This document shows, in pieces, positions 42,795 through 50,608 of a stretch of DNA of 64,000 nucleotides; position 1 is the stretch's first letter; the number at the start of each line of letters is the position of its first letter. The stretch comes from Streptomyces chattanoogensis (lineage in GTDB: Bacteria; Actinomycetota; Actinomycetes; Streptomycetales; Streptomycetaceae): contig NZ_LGKG01000196.1 of assembly GCF_001294335.1 (NCBI RefSeq), positions 62,001-126,000 of the forward strand, read 5' to 3'. The notes beneath the pieces were generated by a model, which worked only from the letters and a program-made list of their open reading frames with translations, did not search any database and was not told the DNA's origin. Made by a program: the position numbers and the translations under genes.

Positions 42795-44257
42795 CCGCAC
42801 TGCACCAGCCACCCCGGCAGGAGCCGGACGGCCGGGACACCGCCCCCACCGGTGCCCCGGCCCGCCGGCCCACCCTCACCCGGGTCCCCTTTCCCGTCGT
42901 CGACGAAATCTCCCGGCACTGCCTCCAGGACGACGAACCGGAGACCGTCCATATCGAGGTGCACCTCCCGGGCCGGACCAACCACGACCGCCTGCGCACC
43001 GCGTTCCACCAGGCGCTCCTCCGCCACCCCCGCATCCTGATGCGCCAGGCCCCGGCCCACTGGTGGCGGCGCCGCTACGAATGGCAGCTCACCGCCGCCC
43101 CGGACGCGGACCCGGTCGTCTTCCCGCCCCCGGGCCCCGACGCCCTCGTACGCGCCCGGGAGCGCGCCCTCACCGACTGCCCGCCCCTGGACGCCTCGCC
43201 CCCGGTCCGTCTCGAGGTGATCGAGCACGGCCCGGACGCGGCCAGCGGCACCGTGCTGCTCCTCACCCTCAACCACACCGCGCTGGACGGCCCGGCCTGC
43301 CTCCGCGTGCTGGCCACCGCCGCCGAGCTGTACGGCGGCGCCGACAACTCCCCCGCCCCGCCGCCCGTACGCGCCATCGGGCCCCGTACGCACCAGTCCG
43401 GCCGCCCCGCTGCCGCCGCCCGCCCCGACAGCAACGCCCCGGCCACCGGGCACCGCCTCACCCGCCCGGCCCGGATCGCCCCCGACAACGCCACGCCGAC
43501 GCCTGCCGACGGGCCTGCCCACGGCATACCGCTGCGCACCAACGGCATGCTGATCACTGAACTGCCCGTCCCGGCCAGACCCGCCCGGATCGACGGCCAG
43601 GCGCCGTACACCGTCAACGACCAGCTTCTCGTCGCCACTTCGCTCACGGTCGCCCGATGGAACCGGCTGCACGGCAGGCCCACCACCCCCGTGGTCATCA
43701 CCATGCCCGTGGACGACCGGCCGCGCGGCAGCGAGATGCCCATCGGGAACGGCACCCGGCTGGTCACGGTGGGCTTCGGCCCGGAGGAGCGCCGGGACGC
43801 CGAACTGCTCGCGGCCGACCCGCCCGACCCCGGAGCGGTCGCCCTGCTGCTGCGCCGTACGGCCGACCGCACCCGCGCCCTCAAGTCCACCCATGGCCAT
43901 CAACTCGGCCTGACCGGACGGCTGTTGACCGCCCCTCTGCTGCCCGTCGGGGTACGGGGCGCGGTCACCCGTGCACTCCGCACCGCCGCCGCCCCCTGGA
44001 CCTCCACCACCCTCCTGTCCAACATCGGCCGTATCCCCTATCCGCTCGACTTCGGCGACGCCGGGCGGCCGACCGCGGTGTGGTTCTCCGCCCCGGCCCG
44101 GATGCCGCGGGGGCTGACCGTGACCACCGTCTCGGTCGGCGGCCGCATCCAGCTCGCCCTGCGCTGGTCGCACGCCCTCCTGGACGACGCGGCCGGCACC
44201 CGGCTCGGTGCCCTTTTCGCCGGCTCCCTCGCCGCCTCCGAAGGAGACGTCCGATGA
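42791..44257 (+). CDS. Condensation-superfamily acyltransferase (WES/PapA-like)
   Basis: This 488-residue protein carries the catalytic His162-x3-Asp166-Gly motif (LNHTALDGPA) of the chloramphenicol-acetyltransferase/condensation superfamily. A central linker (about 185-250) is Pro/Ala-rich, and the second lobe has a late LLSNIGRIPYPLDFG segment. No carrier or adenylation domain is nearby, so it is more like the lipid acyltransferases PapA or wax-ester synthase than a peptide synthetase piece. ATG overlaps the AftD-like stop by four bases. It probably acylates a sugar or lipid made by the cluster. Confidence 0.78.
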   Translation: MTALHQPPRQEPDGRDTAPTGAPARRPTLTRVPFPVVDEISRHCLQDDEPETVHIEVHLPGRTNHDRLRTAFHQALLRHPRILMRQAPAHWWRRRYEWQLTAAPDADPVVFPPPGPDALVRARERALTDCPPLDASPPVRLEVIEHGPDAASGTVLLLTLNHTALDGPACLRVLATAAELYGGADNSPAPPPVRAIGPRTHQSGRPAAAARPDSNAPATGHRLTRPARIAPDNATPTPADGPAHGIPLRTNGMLITELPVPARPARIDGQAPYTVNDQLLVATSLTVARWNRLHGRPTTPVVITMPVDDRPRGSEMPIGNGTRLVTVGFGPEERRDAELLAADPPDPGAVALLLRRTADRTRALKSTHGHQLGLTGRLLTAPLLPVGVRGAVTRALRTAAAPWTSTTLLSNIGRIPYPLDFGDAGRPTAVWFSAPARMPRGLTVTTVSVGGRIQLALRWSHALLDDAAGTRLGALFAGSLAASEGDVR

Positions 44258-45072
44258 CGCCCCGGCCCCGCACCCCCACCCCCACCCCCACCAGCGCCGC
44301 GGCCCGGCCGCCTGCCGGACTGCGGGACTTCTACGAGGACCCCGCAGTCCCCGTCGCCTCCGGCACCGCGCGCAGCCGGCGCCAGGCCCAGCTCCTGGCC
44401 CGCGCGCTCGGCCCCGTACGCACCGGGGCGCCGGCCGCGACGATCCTGGACATCGGCTGCGGCGACGGCACCGCGGCCGCCACCGCGGCACAGGTCCTGG
44501 CCGGGCACCGTCTGGTGGGCGTCGACTGGTCCCAGGACGCCCTGCGCCGCGCCGGGACCCGTATCCCTTATGCCATCCGCGGTGAACTGACCGACGGCGG
44601 GCTGCCGTTCGCGACCGGCTCGGCCGATGCCGTTCTCTTCAGCGAGGTCATCGAGCATCTCGTCGACCCCGACGCCGCCCTGGACGAACTGCACCGCGTG
44701 CTCCGCCCCGGCGGCCACCTGATGCTCTCCACCCCCAACCTGGCCGCCTGGTACAACCGGGGACTGCTGCTCGCCGGAATCCAGCCCGTCTTCTCGGAGG
44801 TGAGCCTGCGTCATATCCACGGCCGCCCCGGCACCCAGGTCGTCGGCCATCTGCGCCTCTACACCGCCCGCGCCCTCCGCAGCTTCCTCACCGCCTCCGG
44901 CTTCGACGTCCTGCGCCTTGCCGGAGCCCCCTACCACGACGTACCCCGCCCCCTGCGCCCCCTCGACCGCGCCGCCTGCCACCTCCCGTCCCTGTCCTCC
45001 ATCCTCCTCACCCACGCCCGCCGAAGAAGCCGGCCCGCAACAGAAGGCCCACTACAGAAGGCCGGGAACTAA
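44254..45072 (+). CDS. Class I SAM-dependent methyltransferase
   Basis: This 272-residue second methyltransferase has SAM motif I LDIGCGDGTAA, VGVDWS, and FSEVIEHLVDPDAAL. A disordered Pro/Thr N-tail precedes the catalytic domain. It starts inside the stop of the condensation-type gene (ATGA). It is not closely similar to the methyltransferase at 37651, so they likely have different acceptors. Position in the cluster suggests sugar or lipid O-methylation, which is inference. Confidence 0.87.
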   Translation: MTPRPRTPTPTPTSAAARPPAGLRDFYEDPAVPVASGTARSRRQAQLLARALGPVRTGAPAATILDIGCGDGTAAATAAQVLAGHRLVGVDWSQDALRRAGTRIPYAIRGELTDGGLPFATGSADAVLFSEVIEHLVDPDAALDELHRVLRPGGHLMLSTPNLAAWYNRGLLLAGIQPVFSEVSLRHIHGRPGTQVVGHLRLYTARALRSFLTASGFDVLRLAGAPYHDVPRPLRPLDRAACHLPSLSSILLTHARRRSRPATEGPLQKAGN

Positions 45073-45152
45073 TCACGCTCCGTAATCGTTGCCGTGAAGA
45101 GGAAGGAGGCAGGGAGGCAAGGCAAGGCCCGGGGAAGACACGAACGCACCCG

Positions 45153-45186
45153 CACGAAAGGCCCGCACACACGAAAGGCCCGCACA
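45153..45186. repeat. Exact tandem duplication of a 17-bp unit
   Basis: CACGAAAGGCCCGCACA is repeated head to tail (45153-45169, 45170-45186) in the 139-bp gap before the transporter gene. GGGAGCAAGC is the RBS just downstream. The duplication may be slippage or part of a leader. Confidence 0.85.
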
Positions 45187-45211
45187 GAAGCCGCACAGAA
45201 GGGAGCAAGCG

Positions 45212-46282
45212 ATGCTCTGGTGGGGCGTGGCGTCCGCGCTGCTCGCCAACGTCCTGTACAGCACCGGTTTCGTGCTGGAGAAACGTGCACTGTCCGCGCT
45301 GCCCGCCCTCAGCACGCGACAGCCCGCCCGGGTCGTCCGCCACCTCCTCGGCAGCCCGCTGTGGATCGGCGGCTCGCTCGCCCTGGCCGCCGGCTTCGCC
45401 GCCCAGCTCGCCGTGTACCGCACCCTGCCCATCGCCGCCGCCCAGGGCATCTTCGTCTCGGGCCTGGTCCTGCTGCTGCTTCTGTCCTCGGCGGTGCTGG
45501 GCGAGCGGACCAGCAGCCGGGAGCGGCAGAGCATCGTGGCGATCCTCGTGGCGCTGGTGATGGTCGTCGCGTCCCTCCAGGGCAGCGATGCCCGGACCAT
45601 CGCCCGCACCGCTCCGCCCGCGACGCTGCTCGCGATCGCACTGCCGTCGCTGGCCGCGGGGCTGCTGCTGTACGGCTCGGCGGAACGGCGCGCCCGACGC
45701 CGCCATCGCCTGCCGACCGCGGGCGTCCCCTACGGGGTGGCCGTCGGCCTCCTCTACGGCGTGAGCTCGCTGGCCATCAAGGGGGTCTCCGGCCTGCTCA
45801 CCACCGACCACATCCCGGCCACCGTCGCCCAGCTCTTCCGCTCGCCGTACCCCTACCTGCTCCTGTTCACCGGAGCCACCGGGCTGGTGCTGTCCCAGAC
45901 CGCGCTGCAACGCTGCCGGGCCTCGGTCATCGTCCCCGTCTGCTCCACCATCACCTGCGTCTTCACCGTCGCCTGCGGCACCGTGGCCTTCGGCGAACCG
46001 CTGCCGGCCGATCCCCTGCGGCTGGCGCTACGGCTCGGGGGCACGGCCGTCGCCCTGGCCGTCCTCCTGGCCCTGCCCCGCCACGAGCCCCCCGCACCGG
46101 CACCCCACACCCCGGCGCCCCCGCGCCCGAGGCGTCCGCCACAGGCCCCGAACTGCCCGCCACAGGCCCCGGTCCGTACATCGCAGGCCCCGGTCCGTCC
46201 GCAACAGGGCCCGAATCATCCGCAACCGTCCGACCGTGAACCCTCCACCGCCATTACGGAGTTGAGCCATGAAGCCCGATGA
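45212..46282 (+). CDS. EamA-like (DMT superfamily) transporter
   Basis: This 356-residue membrane protein has about ten helices in two five-helix halves (LLANVLYSTGFVLEKRALSALP at the N-terminus and a repeat near GVAVGLLYGVSSLAIKG). A Pro-rich cytosolic tail extends from about residue 292. Related proteins export metabolites or flip polyprenyl-linked sugars. The last 14 bases overlap the Trm112-like gene. In this context flipping a lipid-linked sugar used by the AftD-like enzyme is attractive but unproven. Confidence 0.83.
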   Translation: MLWWGVASALLANVLYSTGFVLEKRALSALPALSTRQPARVVRHLLGSPLWIGGSLALAAGFAAQLAVYRTLPIAAAQGIFVSGLVLLLLLSSAVLGERTSSRERQSIVAILVALVMVVASLQGSDARTIARTAPPATLLAIALPSLAAGLLLYGSAERRARRRHRLPTAGVPYGVAVGLLYGVSSLAIKGVSGLLTTDHIPATVAQLFRSPYPYLLLFTGATGLVLSQTALQRCRASVIVPVCSTITCVFTVACGTVAFGEPLPADPLRLALRLGGTAVALAVLLALPRHEPPAPAPHTPAPPRPRRPPQAPNCPPQAPVRTSQAPVRPQQGPNHPQPSDREPSTAITELSHEAR

Positions 46283-46520
46283 CCCGCTGCTGAAGATCCT
46301 CGCCTGCCCGCTCGACAAGGGCCCGCTGTCGCTGCTCGTCCCCGACGACGTGCTCTACAACCCCCGGCTGCGCCGCCGCTATCCGATTCTCGACGGCATT
46401 CCGCAGCTCCTCCCCTCCTCCGGGGAACAGGTCACCGACGCCGAGCATGAGCAGATCCTCCGTCGGCTCACCTCCGACCGGGCCGGCGGGCCGGCACCCG
46501 GCCCGGAGGTGCGGTCGTGA
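46269..46520 (+). CDS. Trm112-like small protein lacking the zinc cysteines
   Basis: This 83-residue protein resembles the YcaR/Trm112 fold: LLKILACPLDKGPLSLL at the start and RYPILDGIPQLLP in the middle. Only one Cys (Cys13) remains where family members usually have a CxxC plus more, so zinc binding is probably lost. Trm112 proteins are known partners of methyltransferases. This one is between the transporter and an FkbM methyltransferase, overlapping both (14 and 4 bases). A partner role is inferred. Confidence 0.8.
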   Translation: MKPDDPLLKILACPLDKGPLSLLVPDDVLYNPRLRRRYPILDGIPQLLPSSGEQVTDAEHEQILRRLTSDRAGGPAPGPEVRS

Positions 46521-47386
46521 CGCTTGCCGCGCGGCTGGGGCGGTGGCTGCCCGGCCGGCTGGTGGCGGCGCTGGCGGCCGGGCTCTACCCGCGGTTCGAG
46601 CCCGAGCTCGGGCGGCTGGCCGACTTCTGTCCGCCGGGCGGTACGGCCGTGGACGTGGGCGGGTGGTTCGGGCCCTGGACCCGGCGGCTGGCCCGGCGCG
46701 CGGAGCGGGTGGTGACCATCGAGCCCGTCCCCCGTCTGGCCCGGCTGATCGCGTCCGGCACCCCGCCGCATGTGGAGGTGGTGCCGGCCGCGGCCTCCGA
46801 CCGCACCGGCTGCGCCACGCTCTGGCTGCCGCCGGACGGCCGCGGCGACCGCGGGGTCTCCTCGCTGGTGCGGCGTGAACTGCACGGCACCGCCCTGGAT
46901 GTGCCCTGTCTGACCCTGGATTCGCTGGAGCTGGGCTCCGTCACCCTCATCAAGATCGATGTGGACGGCGGTGAGCTGGCGGTCCTGCGCGGCGCGGCGC
47001 GCACCATCGAGCGTGAACTCCCGGCGCTGTTCATCGAGTTGGAGACGCGCATCCAGCCGCTGGCGCCCGTCCTGGACTGGACGGCAGCCCGTGGGTATCG
47101 CGGCTGGGTCCTGCCGCACGGCCGCTGGACGCCACTGGCCGATTTCGATCTGCCCGCTCATCAGTCCCGCACCTCCCATGTCGCCGAACACGGCCTGCTG
47201 CGCCGCTCCCTCGCCCCGCACCGCCGCTACGTCAATTCCGTGCTCTTCCTCCCCGCCGGCATCCGCCCCGGTCCCGCTCCCTCCCCGGCGCACGCCCCGC
47301 CCGTGCACGGCCGCCATGAACCCCGCGGCAACGACCCCCGCGGCCGTGATCTCCACGACCATGTCCATCATGAACCCCGCCACTGA
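46517..47386 (+). CDS. FkbM-family SAM-dependent methyltransferase
   Basis: This 289-residue sugar/polyketide O-methyltransferase type enzyme has SAM motif AVDVGGWFGPW, VVTIEPVPRLA, and the FkbM signature LIKIDVDGGELAVLRGA. The C-terminus is an odd Pro/His-rich tail, ending HDHVHHEPRH. GTG 46517 overlaps the Trm112-like stop by four bases (GTGA). It is the third methyltransferase of the cluster. The Trm112-like neighbour may be its partner. The acceptor is unknown. Confidence 0.87.
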   Translation: MTLAARLGRWLPGRLVAALAAGLYPRFEPELGRLADFCPPGGTAVDVGGWFGPWTRRLARRAERVVTIEPVPRLARLIASGTPPHVEVVPAAASDRTGCATLWLPPDGRGDRGVSSLVRRELHGTALDVPCLTLDSLELGSVTLIKIDVDGGELAVLRGAARTIERELPALFIELETRIQPLAPVLDWTAARGYRGWVLPHGRWTPLADFDLPAHQSRTSHVAEHGLLRRSLAPHRRYVNSVLFLPAGIRPGPAPSPAHAPPVHGRHEPRGNDPRGRDLHDHVHHEPRH

Positions 47387-47987
47387 CAATGACCCTCCAG
47401 CCGGCCCCGCCACCGCCTCCGGCCTGCCCGGACCCGTCGCCTTCCAGCTCGTACTGCTCCGCCGCATGGCCGACCACCAGCCCGGCCTCGTCGAGGACGC
47501 GCTGCGCACGCTGGGTGTTTCCCGGGCCGATCTGCGCGAGGCCAACCGCCGCTGGCAGGCGCGGATGCACGCCCCGCGCGCGCCCGGCGGACTCCAGCCC
47601 TACCGCGCGCTGCTCGGCGCCCCCGAGAACGTCACCGCCCGCCGCCTCGGCGATCTGACCTGCGAGGCCCTGACCTGGCCGGTCCCTCTCTGGCCCGATC
47701 TGCGGTTCGAGATCCTCACCGCCGCCCGCGGCACCGTCTGGAACGCCTGGCTCGTGCGCGCCCCCGGCGCCGCCGCCCCGGCCCTGCGTACGGCCGCGGA
47801 CCTCACCCCCTGGTCCTGCACGGTCGACGAGGTCGTCCGCGCCTTCCCTCCGGCCCGTCCGATGGAGGGCAGTGCCCCCACTCGCTTGGCGCTGGCCTGT
47901 ACGGTTCCCGATCCCGATCCGCATGCGGCGCCGCATGCGCTGGTTGCGGAGTTCACCTGGGGGCTCTTCCAGCGGCTGGTGGACTGA
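47361..47987 (+). CDS. Protein of unknown function, last gene of the envelope cluster
   Basis: This is a 208-residue protein without recognisable domain, signal peptide or membrane helix. Segments that look conserved are VAFQLVLLRRMADHQPGLVEDALRTLGVS and LVAEFTWGLFQRLVD. Coding character (codon-position GC bias) supports reality. ATG 47361 is taken provisionally; ATGs at 47316 and 47370 are also in frame. It overlaps the FkbM gene by 26 bp in another frame, without a clear RBS. Possibly an accessory protein of the pathway. Confidence 0.6.
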   Translation: MSIMNPATDNDPPAGPATASGLPGPVAFQLVLLRRMADHQPGLVEDALRTLGVSRADLREANRRWQARMHAPRAPGGLQPYRALLGAPENVTARRLGDLTCEALTWPVPLWPDLRFEILTAARGTVWNAWLVRAPGAAAPALRTAADLTPWSCTVDEVVRAFPPARPMEGSAPTRLALACTVPDPDPHAAPHALVAEFTWGLFQRLVD

Positions 47988-48136
47988 CCTGCGGCCCGGG
48001 GGCCGGCCCACCGCCACCCGGCCCACCGTGTCCCCCAACCGGACCTCCCCAACGGGCAGGTGACGGGCGCTCGCCACACGATGGCCAGGAATGACTTTGC
48101 GCACGTTCCACCCACACCGGCCCCAGGCCACCCCGG

Positions 48137-48181
48137 CCCATAGGGCACACCGACCTATCGGGCATGCCTGCCCCTAGGGGA
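48137..48181. promoter_or_regulatory. Three 11-bp motifs spaced exactly 17 bp upstream of mbl
   Basis: CCCATAGGGCA (48137), CCTATCGGGCA (48154) and CCCCTAGGGGA (48171) start 17 bp apart. The third contains the palindrome CCCCTAGGGG and abuts the RBS. They look like a repeated operator for a cooperative binder. Confidence 0.55.
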
Positions 48182-48191
48182 GGAATCCGCC

Positions 48192-49220
48192 ATGACCATA
48201 AGCCTCGCCCAGCTGCGGCGCTGCTCCGTTGCCGTCGACCTCGGCGCGGCCCGTACGAGGGTGTATGTCAAGAACCAGGGACTGATCGTCGACGAGCCGT
48301 CGGTGGCCGCCGTCAATGTCCGTACGGGAGCGCTGCTGGCCGTCGGCGCGCAGGCCGAGGTGATGGACGGCCGCACGCCCGACTACATCCGCGTCGTCCA
48401 TCCGGTCTCCGGCGGCACGGTCGTGGACATCGACATGGCCCAGCGGCTGCTGCGCAACCTGGTCGGCGACAAGCTGCGCAGGACCTGGCGGCGCAAGCCG
48501 TCGATACGCGCCGCGGTCTGCATGCCGTACGGCAGCGAGCCGCTGGCGCAGCGGGCTGCCGTGGAGACGCTCACCGGGCTGGGCGCCCGGCGGGTGGAGC
48601 TGGTCGACACGCTGCTCGCGGCGGCGGTCGGCTGCGGCCTGCCGGTGGAGCAGCCGGAAGCGACCATGATCGTGATGTGCGGGGCGGGCACCACGCAGGT
48701 CGCGGTGCTCTCCGTGGGGTCGGTCGTGGCCGCCGAGACCGTTCCGGTGGGCGGCAACGCCATCGACCATGCGGTGATCCAGCACATGCGGCTGCACCAT
48801 GAGCTGCTGGTGCCGAATCAGGCCGTCCGTCCGCTGCAGACGATGCTGTCCGGCGACGCTGCGCAGGCGTCCTCGACCGAGGTGCACGGCCGTGATGTGG
48901 TCAGCGGACTGGCGCGTTCCGTACGTGTGGACACCGAGCGGGTGCTGAAGGCCATCACCACCCCGTTGACGGCGATCGTCGACGGCATCGGTTCGGTGCT
49001 GCGCAACTGCCCGCCGGACCTGGTGGCCGATCTCGGGGAGCGCGGCATCATACTTGCGGGCGGCAGTGCCCTGACGCCCGGTCTGGAGCAGATGCTCCAG
49101 CAGGCCACCAGCATGCCGGTGCATATCGCGGACCGTCCCGGCACCTGCGCCGTCCACGGTCTGGGCGCCCTGATCGAGGGCAAGGTCGAGCCCCTGCATC
49201 TCGATCCCCTGGGTTCGTGA
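48192..49220 (+). CDS. mbl: Mbl, MreB-like actin homologue
   Basis: This 342-residue actin-family ATPase has phosphate-1 motif VAVDLGAARTRVYV, a helical stretch VVHPVSGGTVVDIDMAQRLL, phosphate-2 IVMCGAGTTQVAVLSVG, and adenosine motif IILAGGSALTPGLEQML. It resembles the second MreB-type protein of Streptomyces (Mbl, SCO2451), which helps aerial-hypha and spore wall synthesis. There is no MreC or MreD next to it. RBS AGGGGAGG. It follows the envelope-glycan cluster, with its own operator array. Confidence 0.88.
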   Translation: MTISLAQLRRCSVAVDLGAARTRVYVKNQGLIVDEPSVAAVNVRTGALLAVGAQAEVMDGRTPDYIRVVHPVSGGTVVDIDMAQRLLRNLVGDKLRRTWRRKPSIRAAVCMPYGSEPLAQRAAVETLTGLGARRVELVDTLLAAAVGCGLPVEQPEATMIVMCGAGTTQVAVLSVGSVVAAETVPVGGNAIDHAVIQHMRLHHELLVPNQAVRPLQTMLSGDAAQASSTEVHGRDVVSGLARSVRVDTERVLKAITTPLTAIVDGIGSVLRNCPPDLVADLGERGIILAGGSALTPGLEQMLQQATSMPVHIADRPGTCAVHGLGALIEGKVEPLHLDPLGS

Positions 49221-49222
49221 GA

Positions 49223-49250
49223 GCCGCCGGGCACGGTGCCGGCCGGCGGC
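49223..49250. terminator. Hairpin terminator after mbl
   Basis: GCCGCCGG (49223-49230) and CCGGCGGC (49243-49250) form an 8-bp stem; the loop has a nested GCAC/GTGC. It sits three bases after the mbl stop. Confidence 0.75.
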
Positions 49251-49394
49251 CCTGTACGAGCGGCCGCCGCCCCGACACGGAAGACCGGCCGCCGCTCTGA
49301 GCCCCGCCGCCCCTCGGCGCAGACCTCGGGCGTCTGCGCACTGCGGCCCCACGCTCTCCGGCTTCGCACCGGACTCACCGGGGCCCCGGCTTCC

Positions 49395-49991
49395 TCACAG
49401 ACTCCGGGCGTTCCAGGCGAGAACCGCGGGCCGGCCGTGCTCGGTCCCCAGGACGCCGACCGCCCCGGTCTCGAACGTGAACAGCCCGCCCGCGGAGGCC
49501 GGGAGTCCGAGCCTGCGGGCGGTCAGCACCCGCAGAAAGTGGGCGTGCGCCACCAGGGCCACCTCCCCCTCGTCCCCCTCGAGGTACGGGGCGATCCGCG
49601 CCAGGACCCGGTCGGCACGCGCCCCGACCTGTTCGGGCGACTCCCCCGGGTGCCCGGCGGGGCCGGGGGCGACGCCGTCGCGGAACAGATACCAGCCGGG
49701 CCTGCTGCGCCGGATCTCGGCCGTGGTGATGCCCTCGTAGCCGCCGTAGTCCCATTCCTGCAGGTCAGGGTCTACTTGCGGCGGCGCGAGGCCGGCGAGT
49801 TCGGCGGTGCGCAGGGCCCGCTGCATCGGACTGGCGTACACCTGCCCGATCGTCCGGCCCGACAGCAGCGGCCGCAGCGCGCGGGCCTGCTCCTCGCCGC
49901 CCGTGGTGAGCGGCAGGTCGGTCCGGCCCGTGTGGCGGCCGTTGCGGCTCCACTCGGTCTCGCCGTGCCGGATCAGCAGCAGACGGCTCAC
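49395..49991 (-). CDS. Histidine phosphatase family protein
   Basis: This 198-residue phosphoglycerate-mutase-like phosphatase carries the nucleophile His9 in LIRHGETEWS, Arg/Glu in EWDYGGYEGI, and a second catalytic His in VALVAHAHFLRVL. Its GTG start shares one base with the thioredoxin stop (TAGTG), so it is translationally coupled to trx. The substrate (phospho-sugar or nucleotide) cannot be told. Confidence 0.9.
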   Translation of the reverse strand: MSRLLLIRHGETEWSRNGRHTGRTDLPLTTGGEEQARALRPLLSGRTIGQVYASPMQRALRTAELAGLAPPQVDPDLQEWDYGGYEGITTAEIRRSRPGWYLFRDGVAPGPAGHPGESPEQVGARADRVLARIAPYLEGDEGEVALVAHAHFLRVLTARRLGLPASAGGLFTFETGAVGVLGTEHGRPAVLAWNARSL

Positions 49992-50380
49992 TAGCCCTGC
50001 GCCTGCTGTTCCTGTCCGGCCTGCTGGGCTTCGGCGACCGACGCGCGGACCTCGTCCATGTCCAGCTTGCGCGCCTGGTCGATGACGTCCTCCAGGGCGG
50101 CCTCCGGGAGCGCCCCGGGCTGGGCGAACACCGCGATGTTGTCGCGGACGATCATCACGGTCGGGATGGACTGGATCTGGAAGGCCTGCGCCAGCTCGGG
50201 CTGCGCCTCCGTGTCGACCTTGGCGAACACCAGGTCATCGTGCTTCTCGGACGACCGCTCGAAGATCGGGCCGAAGCTCTTGCACGGGCCGCACCACTCG
50301 GCCCAGAAGTCGATCAGGACGAAGTCGTTGCCGGAGACGATCTCGTCGAAGTTGTCCTTGGTGAGCTCTACCGTGCTCAT
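49991..50380 (-). CDS. Thioredoxin
   Basis: This is a 129-residue thioredoxin with active site Cys30-Gly-Pro-Cys33 (WAEWCGPCKSFGP) and cis-Pro loop SIPTVMIV. The C-terminus is extended by a Gln/Ala-rich tail. ATG 50380 gives the standard N-terminus MSTVELT; upstream sequence in the same frame is not conserved. A clear sigma-R type promoter (GGAAT-N18-GTT) was not found. It reduces protein disulfides and shares a transcript with the histidine phosphatase. Confidence 0.93.
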   Translation of the reverse strand: MSTVELTKDNFDEIVSGNDFVLIDFWAEWCGPCKSFGPIFERSSEKHDDLVFAKVDTEAQPELAQAFQIQSIPTVMIVRDNIAVFAQPGALPEAALEDVIDQARKLDMDEVRASVAEAQQAGQEQQAQG

Positions 50381-50608
50381 ACGTGCTTCCTGCTTCCGGT
50401 CTGGGGTCGTTGTCCGATCGGTGTCCACGTGCGGTAACGGCCACGGTCGGCACCGTATTCCGCATCTGTTCACCGGACCATCCGGCTCCCCTGCCCACCG
50501 AACGCCGTCCTAGACATCCCGTCCGGGTCGGGGTGGCACATCCCACGCCGACGGCCCACGAGGTGACGCCGGCCGGGACCTTCCAGGTCCAGGCCTCGCA
50601 TCCGGCCG

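Noticed and set aside
39027..42812. 1261-codon minus-strand open frame opposite the AftD-like gene
   Set aside because: The translation has no recognisable domain and mirrors third-codon-position G+C of the real gene on the plus strand.
42791..44257. Nonribosomal peptide synthetase condensation gene
   Set aside because: No carrier, adenylation or thioesterase domain occurs nearby; the glycan context favours a free acyltransferase.
48171..48180. CCCCTAGGGG as an attachment core or restriction relic
   Set aside because: It is part of a three-copy 17-bp periodic set and next to an RBS, so an operator is more likely.
50381..50608. Sigma-R promoter before thioredoxin
   Set aside because: No GGAAT-N18-GTT arrangement was found; the nearest GGGAT has the wrong spacing.
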